64,000 nt of DNA from the NCBI GenBank assembly GCA_936450465.1, contig OW388302.1, positions 60,672,328 through 60,736,327 of the forward strand. The letters are read 5' to 3'. Made by a program: the position numbers and the translations under genes. How positions within the stretch are numbered: position 1 is the first letter of the stretch; each line of letters begins with the position of its first letter. The notes under the pieces were generated by a model. It did no database searches. It was not told the origin of the DNA and was given only the letters and a program-made list of their open reading frames with translations. This document shows positions 48,296 to 58,866 of the stretch, piece by piece. The DNA is from Gibbula magus (taxonomy: Eukaryota > Mollusca > Gastropoda > Trochida > Trochidae).

Positions 48296-49455
48296 AGGGG
48301 CATTAGCATGTTTTTTCGCTCAAATAAGTCGAGGAAATATATTTGAAAAATAATGTCACCAATACTATAACAACCCTCTTTCTTCGGAAAATCAAGTTAA
48401 AAAATGAGTGAACATTGTTCGGTTAAAGAGCCATCACGGATGTTAGTGTTTAACATTTTTGGAAAATATACTGATAACGTCATTCGCCAGAGAAATCTTT
48501 TATCCACAACATGGCATATGTTAAATAATTTTCATATCACGACAATGTATTGCAATTTGGTTTCAAAGAGAAGTATCACTTCGACTAGCGCGCGCTACGG
48601 GTATCTGACGTATATAAACATAGTCCCCTTTTTTGCGTAATACGTACTACACAAACAGCAAGCGCTTCCGAAGCGTGAAGGCTCGTCTCTAGCGCAAGTC
48701 GCCATAACAACCCATGTGCTGCACGCGTTGCACGTGTCTCTCTTGCAAAATACCCTTGTCACACATTACTGAATGTGACGATTGCTTTACAAACTATGTT
48801 TCTAAATGTCCTGAGAATATACAAATTATTTCCTGTTTAATGTTCTTTTTATTGAGATAAGACCAGCAAATTATGATACATTTTTACTCTCATTAATTAT
48901 AAAATTCAAGCAAAATACCTAGTTGGGTAAAACATTTAATCCAATATCTGTAGCAAATACATAATTAAATGAAATGTTAAATAAATAATCATCAAAAACT
49001 TCTATATTTCGATTTCTTTCATTGCTCATATTTTTTGTTATTCTTTCGTGTCTTTGTTTACTGTGTGTGAGCTAGACCATAATGCTTTGCGCTTGAAAAT
49101 AATAGACTGGATCTATATTTAGACTGGAAAACACCTTTACTAATTAATGTAATTTCTCGGCTTATTTTAAGTTGGAAAAATTAGGGAAAAATTAAGTGTA
49201 TTTATTTCACGGAGATATATTTTTGGAAAAATTTTGATATTTTCATCAACATCCGTGATGGCTCTTTAAGCCATGGGATTGGTTTTTTGCAATTCGAAAT
49301 ACTATAATGTGTTCACATTAAAATACCCACATGCGTGTTTTGCTTTATACGCAACACCGTTATTACCACTATGGATAATTGTGTAATAAGATAGTTTACC
49401 CTCTAAAGTAAATATAAATGACATAAACTATCATTATGAATGGGAAAAAATGAAA
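48296..49455. mobile_element. TTAA-family MITE interrupted by a second element
   Basis: It begins TTAA (48292-48295) AGGGGCATTAGCATG and matches the 3429-3785 copy through ttgttcggtta, then resumes at 49267 with taagccatgggattgg and continues to about 49455. The right inverted repeat is missing. The 841-base interruption is annotated separately. Confidence 0.75.
48426..49266. mobile_element. Nested TIR element with TA duplication
   Basis: The ends AAGAGCCATCACGGATGTT and ACATCCGTGATGGCTCTT are inverted repeats. TA flanks both sides (48424-48425, 49267-49268), as in Tc1/mariner-type insertions. The uninterrupted MITE copy at 3429 has a single TA-like site (cggtaaagcc) here, proving the insertion. 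No transposase is seen. Confidence 0.85.
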
Positions 49456-50310
49456 CTAAGTCAGGGCTGCTATCAGTTTTTGTGCAGTTTCCATCACCGC
49501 TGACCTCACCGCCACTGCCGCCACCACGTTTTGTATTGGCTACAACTTATTAACATAACTTCTTACTTACTAACGCTGGGGAATTTTGTTGACATGTTCA
49601 CATTCAAGGTCAAAGGTCAAGGTCACGAGTTTTGAAATCCTTTTAAACATGATAACTTGATATTGTTTTGATATCAGGCTCTTATTTGGTGTATATCAAC
49701 TATGGAGAAGGGCCAAGATTTGAAAAGGTTTTCGCTTAAATCTCAAGGTCACAGTGAGGTCACGGCTTAAGCATGCTTTTGCGAAATGCCTTATTTTATC
49801 TATTAACACTTTGAATCAAAACATGATTGTTATACGCAATGAAAAGCGATCATTGATAGTGTGACCTTGAAGGTCAAATGTCAAAGTCACGATATATTGT
49901 CAAGGTCACCAGTTCTGAAGTCACTAAATAACTTTTTCCCAGAAGGTATTATTGGTGAATAATTTTGACATGTTCACATCCAAGGTCAAAGGTCAAGGTC
50001 ACGAGTTAAGAAATCACTACAAAAATCATTGCAAACACGATTTCATTAAAAACAAATTGTAATATCAGGCTCTTAATTTGTATCTATCAACTACTGTATG
50101 GAGAAAGTTCAAGATTTGAAAGTTTTCGCAAAAATCTGTCATGGTCAAGGTCACAGCGAGGTCACAATTGAAGCATGCATTTGCAAATACAACTATTAAC
50201 AGTTTGGAATCATTACATGATTGTTATACACAATGAAAAGTGATCATTGATTTTGTGACCTTGAATGTCAATTGTCAACGGTCAAGGTCATGAGATATTG
50301 GTTAAGGCCA
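49456..50310. repeat. ~380-bp duplicated repeat rich in AAGGTCA
   Basis: Two diverged tandem copies (from about 49580 and about 49960) share gacatgttcacattcaaggt + caaaggtcaaggtcacgag, tatcaggctcttatttg and caatgaaaagcgatcattga. Each has a perfect AGGTCAAAGGTCA. It is non-coding. Confidence 0.75.
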
Positions 50311-52043
50311 TGTTAACCCTTTGATCCTATTTTGAAATCAGAGATAGGTTTTAAGAAGAAACTTGTGTAAAGTGACCCAAGTGATGATTCAACTTGTAAT
50401 AACTCCAATGATGACCATTTTTTTTGTCTAAACAGTTTCCTATTTTGTTGTTGCTGTAGAGAAGGTGGAACATGGAAAGGAGATCCCCTAAGTTTTCAGT
50501 GTCCCGCAAATTGCTAATCTAGTTTCTATCGTATGTATTAGCTGAACACTTACCTGATATTGCAATTACGTTCTGTTTATATGTTTGACCCTTAGAGAAT
50601 TTATCATATAAGGGATACAGGTTGACCACGTTAGACAGCTCGTTTTGTTATGACTTCTATTGGAAAACAATCAACATGTATTTGAAGTAAAAGTTGGTTT
50701 CAGTCATGTGTATTACCATTTACATGTGGGGAATTACATTAGACAATATCATCAATTTTGATCTCTATTTTGTTGCCGATTTTCTATTTGTTGAATCCAA
50801 AATGTAAATGTATAAGTTGAAGATTGTAAGTGATTATTGATAATTTATCTTTGATAAAACTCTTGTCCATTTTACTCGTCCATGGTTGTGATTTCGTCAT
50901 CGCAAGATTAAAATTGGTACCATCCCCAATGCATTCTGGTGCCGTTTTTATCACATGGTTCCGTAATAAATTGCAGAAGTAAGAACATAGCATTATATAA
51001 TCGTTATTAACATTTTTATTAGAGCATTCATGTTTCCAAAATAGAGTAAACAACAACTTATAGAATAACAACATTTTATGTAATACAGTAGTAATATGTT
51101 AGATACAGTTACACCCAATAGACTCAAATAAAGAATTAGATATTGCTTTGAGGCAAATTGTGTGGGTGGGAGATGTTTACCTACGTTTGGATAGTATTCC
51201 ACCAATTAGCTGCGATGAATGTAATAGAATAACAACGAAATCATTGCAAAGAAAGGTAATACAGTGGCATTATACTATGTGTGTATAACAAAGGAGTTAA
51301 ATAAATAGTTAGAGTTGTTTAAGAAAAGATAAGCATGTTGCAAAGACAATGTTAAAGTGATGACAAGAGGAACTCATAAAAGCGCACATAGACTTATAGA
51401 AGGATGGCAGTAAGTGGTCAAGGTATTATGTTCACAACAACTATAAGTACATGTTCAGTAGTCAGATAAGGAAATTATTGCAAAGAAAAGTAAGTAAGTT
51501 GCCAATATACTATGTGGGTATAAGAAAGGACTCACATAATCAGTGAAACAGAGTACATAAGCAAATAGATTTAACAACTGCGCACATCAAATTACAATAT
51601 TTAGCAATATCTAAATTATATGTCTCAGTGATAAAACGGTGACACTTAAACAAGAATGTCCGTAAGTGGTCAAGGTATCATGTTCAGAACAAGTAGGCAA
51701 CAACCACTATAGTAGCATCGGTAGTGCATGTTTCAGAATAGCCTAATGACAAATAGTTAACAAAGACCTTTTTGACGTATTCATTCTCCCGAATCTCTTT
51801 CTTAGTTACACCAAACAAAAATACTGAAGTGACAATCATGCATGTGCATATAATGTTTTCTGAAACTATTGAAGTAAGCACTGTTTTCGAAAATCCTTTC
51901 CAGATAACAAAGACTTAATAATGTAAAAGGTAATATAAGACGGCTAATTGGTTCTTTAAAAATTATCGTTTTGCTAAAGTCTAATTGTTTCAGGTCATCG
52001 TTGTAGCAAGAGACGTCTAGATAAGCAGGCATATTTTAACATA
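50311..52043. other. 5' region of an ankyrin-family gene, paralogous to other units
   Basis: A local duplication is visible (atcattgcaaagaaa..., 51240 and 51475). The stretch from about 51400 to 52043 is clearly related to 56950-57337 and 61880-62420 (aacaagaatg, gcaaccactgaa, gcatgtgcatataatg). An acceptor-like taattgtttcag|GTCATC near 51995 may begin the exon that carries the start codon. Confidence 0.5.
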
Positions 52044-54355
52044 ATGGTTCCTGTATTACTCATCAGCTTCATAATTTTAACATCAATAGGCGTGCATAAC
52101 CTGGATAGGCTAATTCTTCAGCCTTATGGTCCAAACATGTGTGAAGAACTTTGTCACAAACAAACACATTGTTTAGCTTATTTCTTTGATGAAGTAAAGT
52201 TAGCATGTCGACCTGTCTTCAATAGTTCTAGTTTGAATCGTACCTGCAGCCATTCAGGTCAATTGGAACTGGAACTCTGCCATGTGACCAAAAACAAAAC
52301 GGAAATGAGTGAAAATGAGACTTCGCATCTCCGACAATCTGGTAAATGTTTATCCAATGATGTGTGTGTGTGTGTCTTTTGTCATTTTCCTCTTTGTGTT
52401 ACCGACTGGAAACTTTAGAATAGTTCAATAGCTTATGTTTTTTTCGTATTATTACTATTAAGAAGTTTGGGCTAAGATTGTAATTTGCTATAAATTGTCA
52501 CATATGAAAAATATAAATAAATGTTACGAATTATTTCCTTTCTTATATTTTTCCTTTATCATACACGAAAAGTGTAATATGTTTTATATTATTACAAATT
52601 TCGCATGGCTACACTGTGTACATGTATATATGATTCTTTTTGATGTTGACAAGGTTTGGCTTATATAATTTGATAATAATTTCTGGTTTCTGGTTAGATT
52701 AATCTGTTTTCTTGTTATGCATGTTATAAGTTATAATGTCCACGTCACGGAGAGAGTTATAATAATAATAAATGAATATTTATATTGCGCTAAATCCATG
52801 CTTAGCATGCTCTAAGCGCTACACATATTATTACCCTGAAGGAAGTGTACTTTCAGGCTGCTACTAAGCGCTCCGCGCGACCGGATAGGTCCGTACTTTC
52901 CCATGTTTAGGTACCCATTTAAACAGCTGGGTAGACTGAGTGCAGTGTGGATGAAGTGCCTTGCCCAAGGGCACAACACAGTGTGAGACCCAGGTCACAA
53001 ATTTTTGGTGTCTCCACCGGGATTCGAACCCGGGTCTCTGGCGTTATTTATATTGTTAGAACCCAATTTCCTGTAGCATCTGGAAATAAACACAATTTAA
53101 AACACTAACTGGTGAACATATCAAATCGCATCTGAGTTCAACCTTTAGATAACAGCACTAAACAATACGACACATCAAACGATATTTATCATCGACATTT
53201 ATCATCATGGGAAGTATGACAATTATATGTTTCTCAATACCGCCGACCCTTACATTTAAGCTATCTACACAATATTTCACAACAATTATATAAAAGCAAA
53301 TGAATCTTAGGGCTTTTTTCATACAAAGAGGTATGTATCCAATCTCTGTGTTCGTGTAGCCCCTTGAGCATGCGTTGAGCATGGATGTGTGCGCATTGTA
53401 AATATACTTAACTATTATTACAGATGAGAAAACTTGTACTTAGAAAGCTTATATTTCGTGTCTAATTTTTCTATGCGGCTTACTAGTCCAGCAGAACCAT
53501 TTCATGCTTATACATTTTCCAGACAAGAAGATTTCTAACCTGAAGAAGGGTCCCTGTCCTCCTGCCGATGTGACGTCACTCCTTCACGCCTGTAGACACG
53601 GAGATCTGGCCGAGGTGAAGAGGCTCTTGTCCCATAGAGTGGTTGATGTCAACTGTCAGGGGAGGAAGGGACGTCCAGCTGTTATGAGAGCAGCTAAGTA
53701 TGGAAATGAGAGGGTGTTTGACTATTTACTGCAGCATGGATGTGACCTTTCAACAGTTGATGACAATAATATTACTGTGTTACATTGGGCATGTTATGGT
53801 GGTAGCAAGTACATTATTAAGACGTTGTTGGAAAGCAATAAGGTTGATTTGGAATGTAGAGGAAACTTCAATAGAACGCCCTTATTTTATGCTGTGTCAG
53901 GTGGTCACATACCTATCGTGAAGTTGTTGATGGACATGGGAGCTGATGCCCGTGCAGTTTGTAATGTGAACGGTACTGTTATACACGTGGCATGTAGTCA
54001 TGGTTCACTAGATATGGTGAAGTATATTCTGTCTCTGAACATTATAGATATAGACTGTCAGCAGCGTTTTGGAGTAACTCCTCTGATGTTAGCAATTGAC
54101 TTTGGAAATACAGAAATTGTAAAATTTCTAATCAAACATTACAAACCAAGTTTAAACAAATCTGATGTTATCGGATGGAATCTATTTCATTTCGCCTGTA
54201 AATCCGGTAAATTGGATATTGTCAAGTTCCTGTTCACTCTGAAGGAACTGAAAGGGTTTGAGAAGAGGCAAGACGGCGTTGGACACACGCCTGTAGATGT
54301 GGCTCAGAGGGGAGGTCATGATGACATTGTCACATTCCTCAAGTCTAGGGAATAG
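52044..54355 (+). CDS. Predicted secreted PAN-like + ankyrin-repeat protein, two exons
   Basis: Exon 1 (52044-52341): ATG, signal peptide MVPVLLISFIILTSIGVHNL, then LILQPYGPNMCEELCHKQTH and CLAYFFDEVKLACRPVFN, with Cys spacing C-x3-C-x5-C-x13-C like a minimal PAN/Apple module, and N-glycosylation sites (NSS, NRT, NKT, NET). It ends TCTG|GTAAAT, phase 1. Exon 2 (53523-54355, 833 bases): acceptor cattttccag|AC, phase 1, then about eight ankyrin repeats (for example TPLFYAVSGGHIPIVKLL, MGADA) and the family end VDVAQRGGHDDIVTFLKSRE. The joined protein is 376 residues. No membrane segment is seen after the signal peptide, so ankyrin repeats would face outside the cell. A SINE sits in the intron. 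A missing membrane-spanning exon in the intron cannot be excluded, but I found none. Confidence 0.8.
52758..53043 (-). mobile_element. 5'-truncated tRNA-derived SINE with LINE-like tail
   Basis: The minus strand starts GAGACCCGGGTTCGAATCCC (B-box), then a body with GTGCCCTTGGGCAAGGCACTT-like core, and ends AGCGCTTAGAGCATGCTAAG...ATTTATTATTATTAT. The A-box region is missing. The tail matches the LINE tail at 54790-54880. It lies in the intron of the ankyrin-family gene. Confidence 0.75.
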
Positions 54356-54589
54356 AGTGTATGCCTTGCAGCACTAAGAGATGGTGTAAATATCCAGAGA
54401 TTTCTCAAAGTGATCACACCAGACTATCGAGGAGAAATCAGCTCTGGCTGCATTATAACCACTGACTGTCGGGTATTTCATTTCATTATTTACACTCTCA
54501 TGTTGCCATTGTTTTTACAGATACAATTCTTTTTAATGTTAAAGGCCCACATCTTAATACTTAAAAGAACCTTTCAAACCACAAAGATC

Positions 54590-54880
54590 TTTCTGGTCCA
54601 GTTAACAAGACTTGCTAGTAGTTCCCTCACATAAACTGAAAACCTTTGGTGCAAATTCCTTTTCTCATGCTGCTGCCAGTCTTTGGAATTCACTACCATC
54701 AGAGCTTAAAGCTTGTTCATCACTGAGAGTGTTTAAATCCAAGCTTAAGACACATCTGTTTAAGAATTACCTGTAAATTACTATCCTGTATATAGAAACT
54801 GTATATATGTTAGCGCTTAGAGCATGTCCCTGAGTGATGTGGATGTACGCTATACAAGTACTCTTATTATTATTATTATC
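54590..54880 (+). mobile_element. 5'-truncated CR1/L2-like LINE 3' end
   Basis: The frame reads LKTFGANSFSHAAASLWNSL, then PSELKACSSLRVFKSKLKTH and LFKNYL with a stop. This is the CR1/L2-group C-terminus. The tail is tagcgcttagagcatgtccc...cgctatacaagtactc followed by (TTA)n. It lies downstream of the ankyrin gene. Confidence 0.85.
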
Positions 54881-56604
54881 TAAGTGTCCAATTGTGTAAT
54901 TATTTTCTTGTGACACGAGTTTGTGTTTGTTAACACTTTAGCGCAATGAACCTTATTAAGTTTCCCACGTGTTCTTAAAGTCATTGATCACTAGAGTGTG
55001 GTTATTTTTCCTCAATAAACATTATAACCGTCTTACAGCTAAAAGCCATGTGCGTTGTTTCATCTCCAGGGAACATTGTCAATGTTAGGATTTTTATGCA
55101 TGAGTATAACGTCAGATAATAAATATCATGGAAGGAAAAAGGTTGGTGGTTCACTAGTTTAGTTATATTTTATTATTCATAAAACAACGAATTTAAACAA
55201 GAATTTTCAGTCAATAAAATTACAATAACCAAAATAATGTCTGATAAAAAATACAATAATTTCTCATGTCTCATGCATTCATTCCTTGTGACGTCACAAT
55301 CCATCTGAAAAGGGGGGCTATTCTACAGTTTGTATTCACTTTGGAAATCAAAATAACTGTTACTCGATCAAACGAATCCTGTATGTGGAGTGTGTAATAA
55401 CTTTGTAAGTATTGAGATTTGTGAACAAAGAGACATTTGACATAGCACAGCGCTATGTCATAGAAACATGTCAGCAGGTTTTCACCACTGAGCAGAATAT
55501 TTTGATGCCAAATTAAAAAAAAAGAATTTCATCTTCACACCTACATCTATAACTAGACTATACATTCCCTTCCCGATCGGTATAACAACCATCACCGGGG
55601 ACTTCGTTTTAAAGGTGCATCCATTGTGTTTCATAAAAAATGTTTTGGCTTTGATACGTTCCAACTCACCACATGTGCTGTCTACAATACAAATAAATTC
55701 ACTCAGCTTGCTTATTTATCCCCAATCGCCAAATATGTCATAATTACTAGTTTCCGATTAAAATCGAGTAACATCATTATGCGTGTGCAGAAACCGAAAC
55801 TGCACGTCCCATTTACATGTACAGTAGTTATGCTACCTATTAAACATTATTGACTCAAATCTGTCTTTTTGTCTGTTATAAATAAGATTCCAAAATTACG
55901 TTTGACTCATTGACGCGCGCCACACGCTGTGCATTGTCCGGTTTTCGATCAGAAATTACTACTTTTACCTTCATATCGTCAATATACTCAGTCGACTATC
56001 ATCAAAATAGTAGTTTTCAGTAACAGTCGGTACTTCTCGATACAGTAACACCATTTATAACGTTTGCAATATGTGACCCCCAACGACACAATGGATGTAC
56101 CTTTAAGCATGGTCACTCAGTGATTCGAAAACGATAGCCATCGTGTGATATGCCAATGTAGGGTTACTACAAAAAATGTGATTCCAGTAGAAACGAATGC
56201 TGAATCGTGATTGTGAAATTCACATTTTATCCAGCAATAATTCGAGTCACCCATCTGGCGACCTGTCCCCATTGTTGCTGAACTTTACTGAAAGTGGTCA
56301 CCTGAGCACTGTACAGGACCGAGTGGAGCTCACTTAAAAAAAACAAGAATCTAATGAAGTAACAAAAATGCCACGTTTTTAGAAAGCAGGCTAAAATGTT
56401 GAAATAGATATTGTATTTGAGTGAGAAAGTGACTGAGTGAGGTTTTGTTCAGCTCCGTTATGGCAATCTGTACATGACTTATCTGCGAGGAACGAATGTA
56501 TAATGAAGACATCATTGCAAAGAAATGACATACAGCAACAGCTATCATATGTATATATGAGGAAGACTCGTATTATTAGCAAAACACTATTTTAGAGAAG
56601 ATAT
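54881..56604. other. Intergenic, no supported gene
   Basis: AT-rich with a few small palindromes (for example gacatagcacagcgctatgtc near 55438). Small frames lack support. Confidence 0.4.
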
Positions 56605-56935
56605 AGAGAATAATAAACTCAATTCCGTTTAATAACATATTTATGAAACGAGTGAGTGGTTTGTATCTAACGAGCGAAAGCGAGTTTCATAAATATGTTA
56701 TTAAACGGAAACAAGTTTAGTATTTTATTTATTTCTCACTGATATAAATGCCACTTAATTCCAAAAAATCGTCAATAAATGGGACACACTCCTTTGCGAC
56801 CGCGGTGCTGACATTGTGATGTCATATTTTTGTCATTATGACGTCACGTCAATCGGCAGCATGCGATGTTATTACACTAAGTGTAATAACACGGTAGATT
56901 TATTAAACTGCGATATCTTCAACGGGTGAGTAATA
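56605..56935. mobile_element. Palindromic non-autonomous element, copy 3
   Basis: A hairpin (ttccgtttaataacatattt / aaatatgttattaaacggaa, about 56620-56713) has an inner acgagcgaaagcgagtt, followed by gctgacattgtgatgtca, tatgacgtcac and acggtagat. TAATAAA occurs on both edges. Comparison with the paralogous region upstream of 52044 shows this block is an insertion. Confidence 0.7.
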
Positions 56936-57337
56936 AAAGCAAATAGCAAATAGACGACAAAGCCAACTCATAAAAACGTACATTCACTTAAACAAGAATT
57001 CATTTAATTGTCGGATCTATATTCAGATAAAGTAAGCAGCAACCACTGAACTAGACTAATGAATGATCTTGAACAGATTAGCGGATAGCAAAGAGTTATT
57101 TGATACATTCATTCTTCCGTTACAGAGTCTCACTTATGCAAACACAAAAGTCCTAAAGGAGGAGGATGTACATGTACATATAATCTTTTCTGGAACTAAT
57201 GAAGTAGACACTGTTTAGGAGAATCCTTTCCAATCAGCAAAGAATGTGAAACAAAAGACTAACTATTTCTTAAAACAATTCTAATATGACGTATTTTTCA
57301 AATCATTATACAAGAAACGTCTTCTGAAGCAGGCAGA

Positions 57338-57647
57338 ATGGTTCCTATATTACTAATTAAATTCATAGTTTTAACAGCGACAGGCGTGCATACCCTGAAT
57401 CAGCTTATTCTTCTGCCTTATGGTCCAAAAATGTGTGAAGAACTTTGTCACGAACAAACACGTTGTTCAGCTTATATCTTTGATGAAGTACAGTTGAGAT
57501 GCCGACCTGTCTTCAATACCTCATGTTTAACTCCCTGCAACAATTCGGGTGAACTTAAATTGAAACTCTGTGGTGTGACTACCAACCATTCCTCTTCCAA
57601 AGGGGAGGAAACTCTAACCACTGAATCATTGCTGAGTGGACAGCCAG
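57338..57647 (+). CDS. Signal peptide + PAN-like first exon, paralogue 2
   Basis: ATG then MVPILLIKFIVLTATGVHTL (signal peptide), LILLPYGPKMCEELCHEQTR, CSAYIFDEVQLRCRPVFN, and a more Cys-rich tail than paralogue 1 (TSCLTPCNNSG, LCGV). It ends CCAG|GTAAAT in phase 1. Its partner ankyrin exon (58741-60883) is broken by a transposon and 5'-truncated, so the whole gene is probably not functional, although this exon is intact. Confidence 0.75.
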
Positions 57648-57908
57648 GTAAATGTCATCAACTGTCATAACCTTTAGAAAATATAATCTGGTGCATTCTG
57701 ATTGGTCATTTCGGAATAACAATTATCTGTCTCTCTTAATTTTATATTATTTCATTGTTTATCTAATCACATGTGTGTAGTAGGGTGTCATTTTCCCCTT
57801 TAGCCGTTTAGGGTTGTACATGTACTGTTAAAAGGCTTATAACTAGCAGAAGTAAGCTAAATTTCAGCATTGTAGTTAGGAAGACTTTAATTCCTTCGAA
57901 TCAAGAAC

Positions 57909-57946
<38 letters not shown>

Positions 57947-58566
57947 AACTACATGACATCAGCAAGCCTCGGATATTTGTAACTTTTATCAACTCATGTT
58001 GATATATTTGATATCAGAAGACATTTTGGTGAGATTTTTTATGTGTCATGTATAATTGTTTCATTCATCAATAAATAAGATATATATTCATGTCAAGTGT
58101 CCGTAATTTAAAAAAAATATGAATATTGCAAGTACTTATAAAATATGAAAAATGTTAATATGAAAAATAATCAAGAAAACTATCTAAAACATTGTCACTG
58201 AAACTGGGGTGAGGCAACTTCTGAATCGGGTTGTACAGTATGAAGCTTTTTAGCAATTGGTTTAAAGTCACCATAGAAAACACAAGGCACAGTCATCTGA
58301 TTTTGGTCATTTTTAAAACAAAGAGTTCTCTTTCCCTCCCTAGGGGTATCATTTAATGACAGTTTCACTAGTACCACTACAATCTTCGTTATGTTGTTCA
58401 AGAAGTTCTTCTCTTGAAAACTCGTGTAATCATCATACGCAAAAGGTGTTTTTTCCCGGTGTGCTGGTTTTTCCGTTCGTATTGAGATTGATTGCAACGA
58501 AATCTGTCAAAAAAATGTTTCCATGTCTAATCACATTCATAATTTGTTCACTACTAGAAACAGATT
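57648..58566. other. Intron-like stretch with poly(C)
   Basis: A 35-base C run lies at 57910-57944. Weak frames on both strands (58195-58568) show no recognised domains. Confidence 0.45.
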
Positions 58567-58740
58567 AAAGGCGCTGTAGCACGTTTTTCATATTTTGTCT
58601 TCTCAAATTTGCCATTAATTATAAAAGGTTAAACAACATATTGTTTTTTAGAGGGTAAAAGATCTGATTACTCGAACCGATAAGTTTTCTCAATAGAAAA
58701 CAGCTAGCGATTATAAGTGCTCGCTGTTTTGGACACGGCC
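58567..58740. mobile_element. TTAA-family MITE fragment joined to a palindrome-type end
   Basis: It starts TTAAAGGCGCTGTAGCACG and follows the family. It then passes into gcgattataagtgctcgctg, similar to 13720-13745. It directly abuts the truncated ankyrin exon at 58741. Confidence 0.5.
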
Positions 58741-58866
58741 CTGGTCGAGGTGAAGAGACTACTGTCCCAGAGACTAGTGAATGTCAACTGTCAAGGGACA
58801 AGAGGACATACAGCTGTTAGGGAAGCAGCTTTTTCTGGAAAAGAGAAGGTGTTTGACTATTTACTG

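Noticed and set aside
50784..51205. Minus-strand frames with hydrophobic runs
   Set aside because: They lie in the duplicated AT-rich 5' region of the ankyrin family and are not conserved among its copies.
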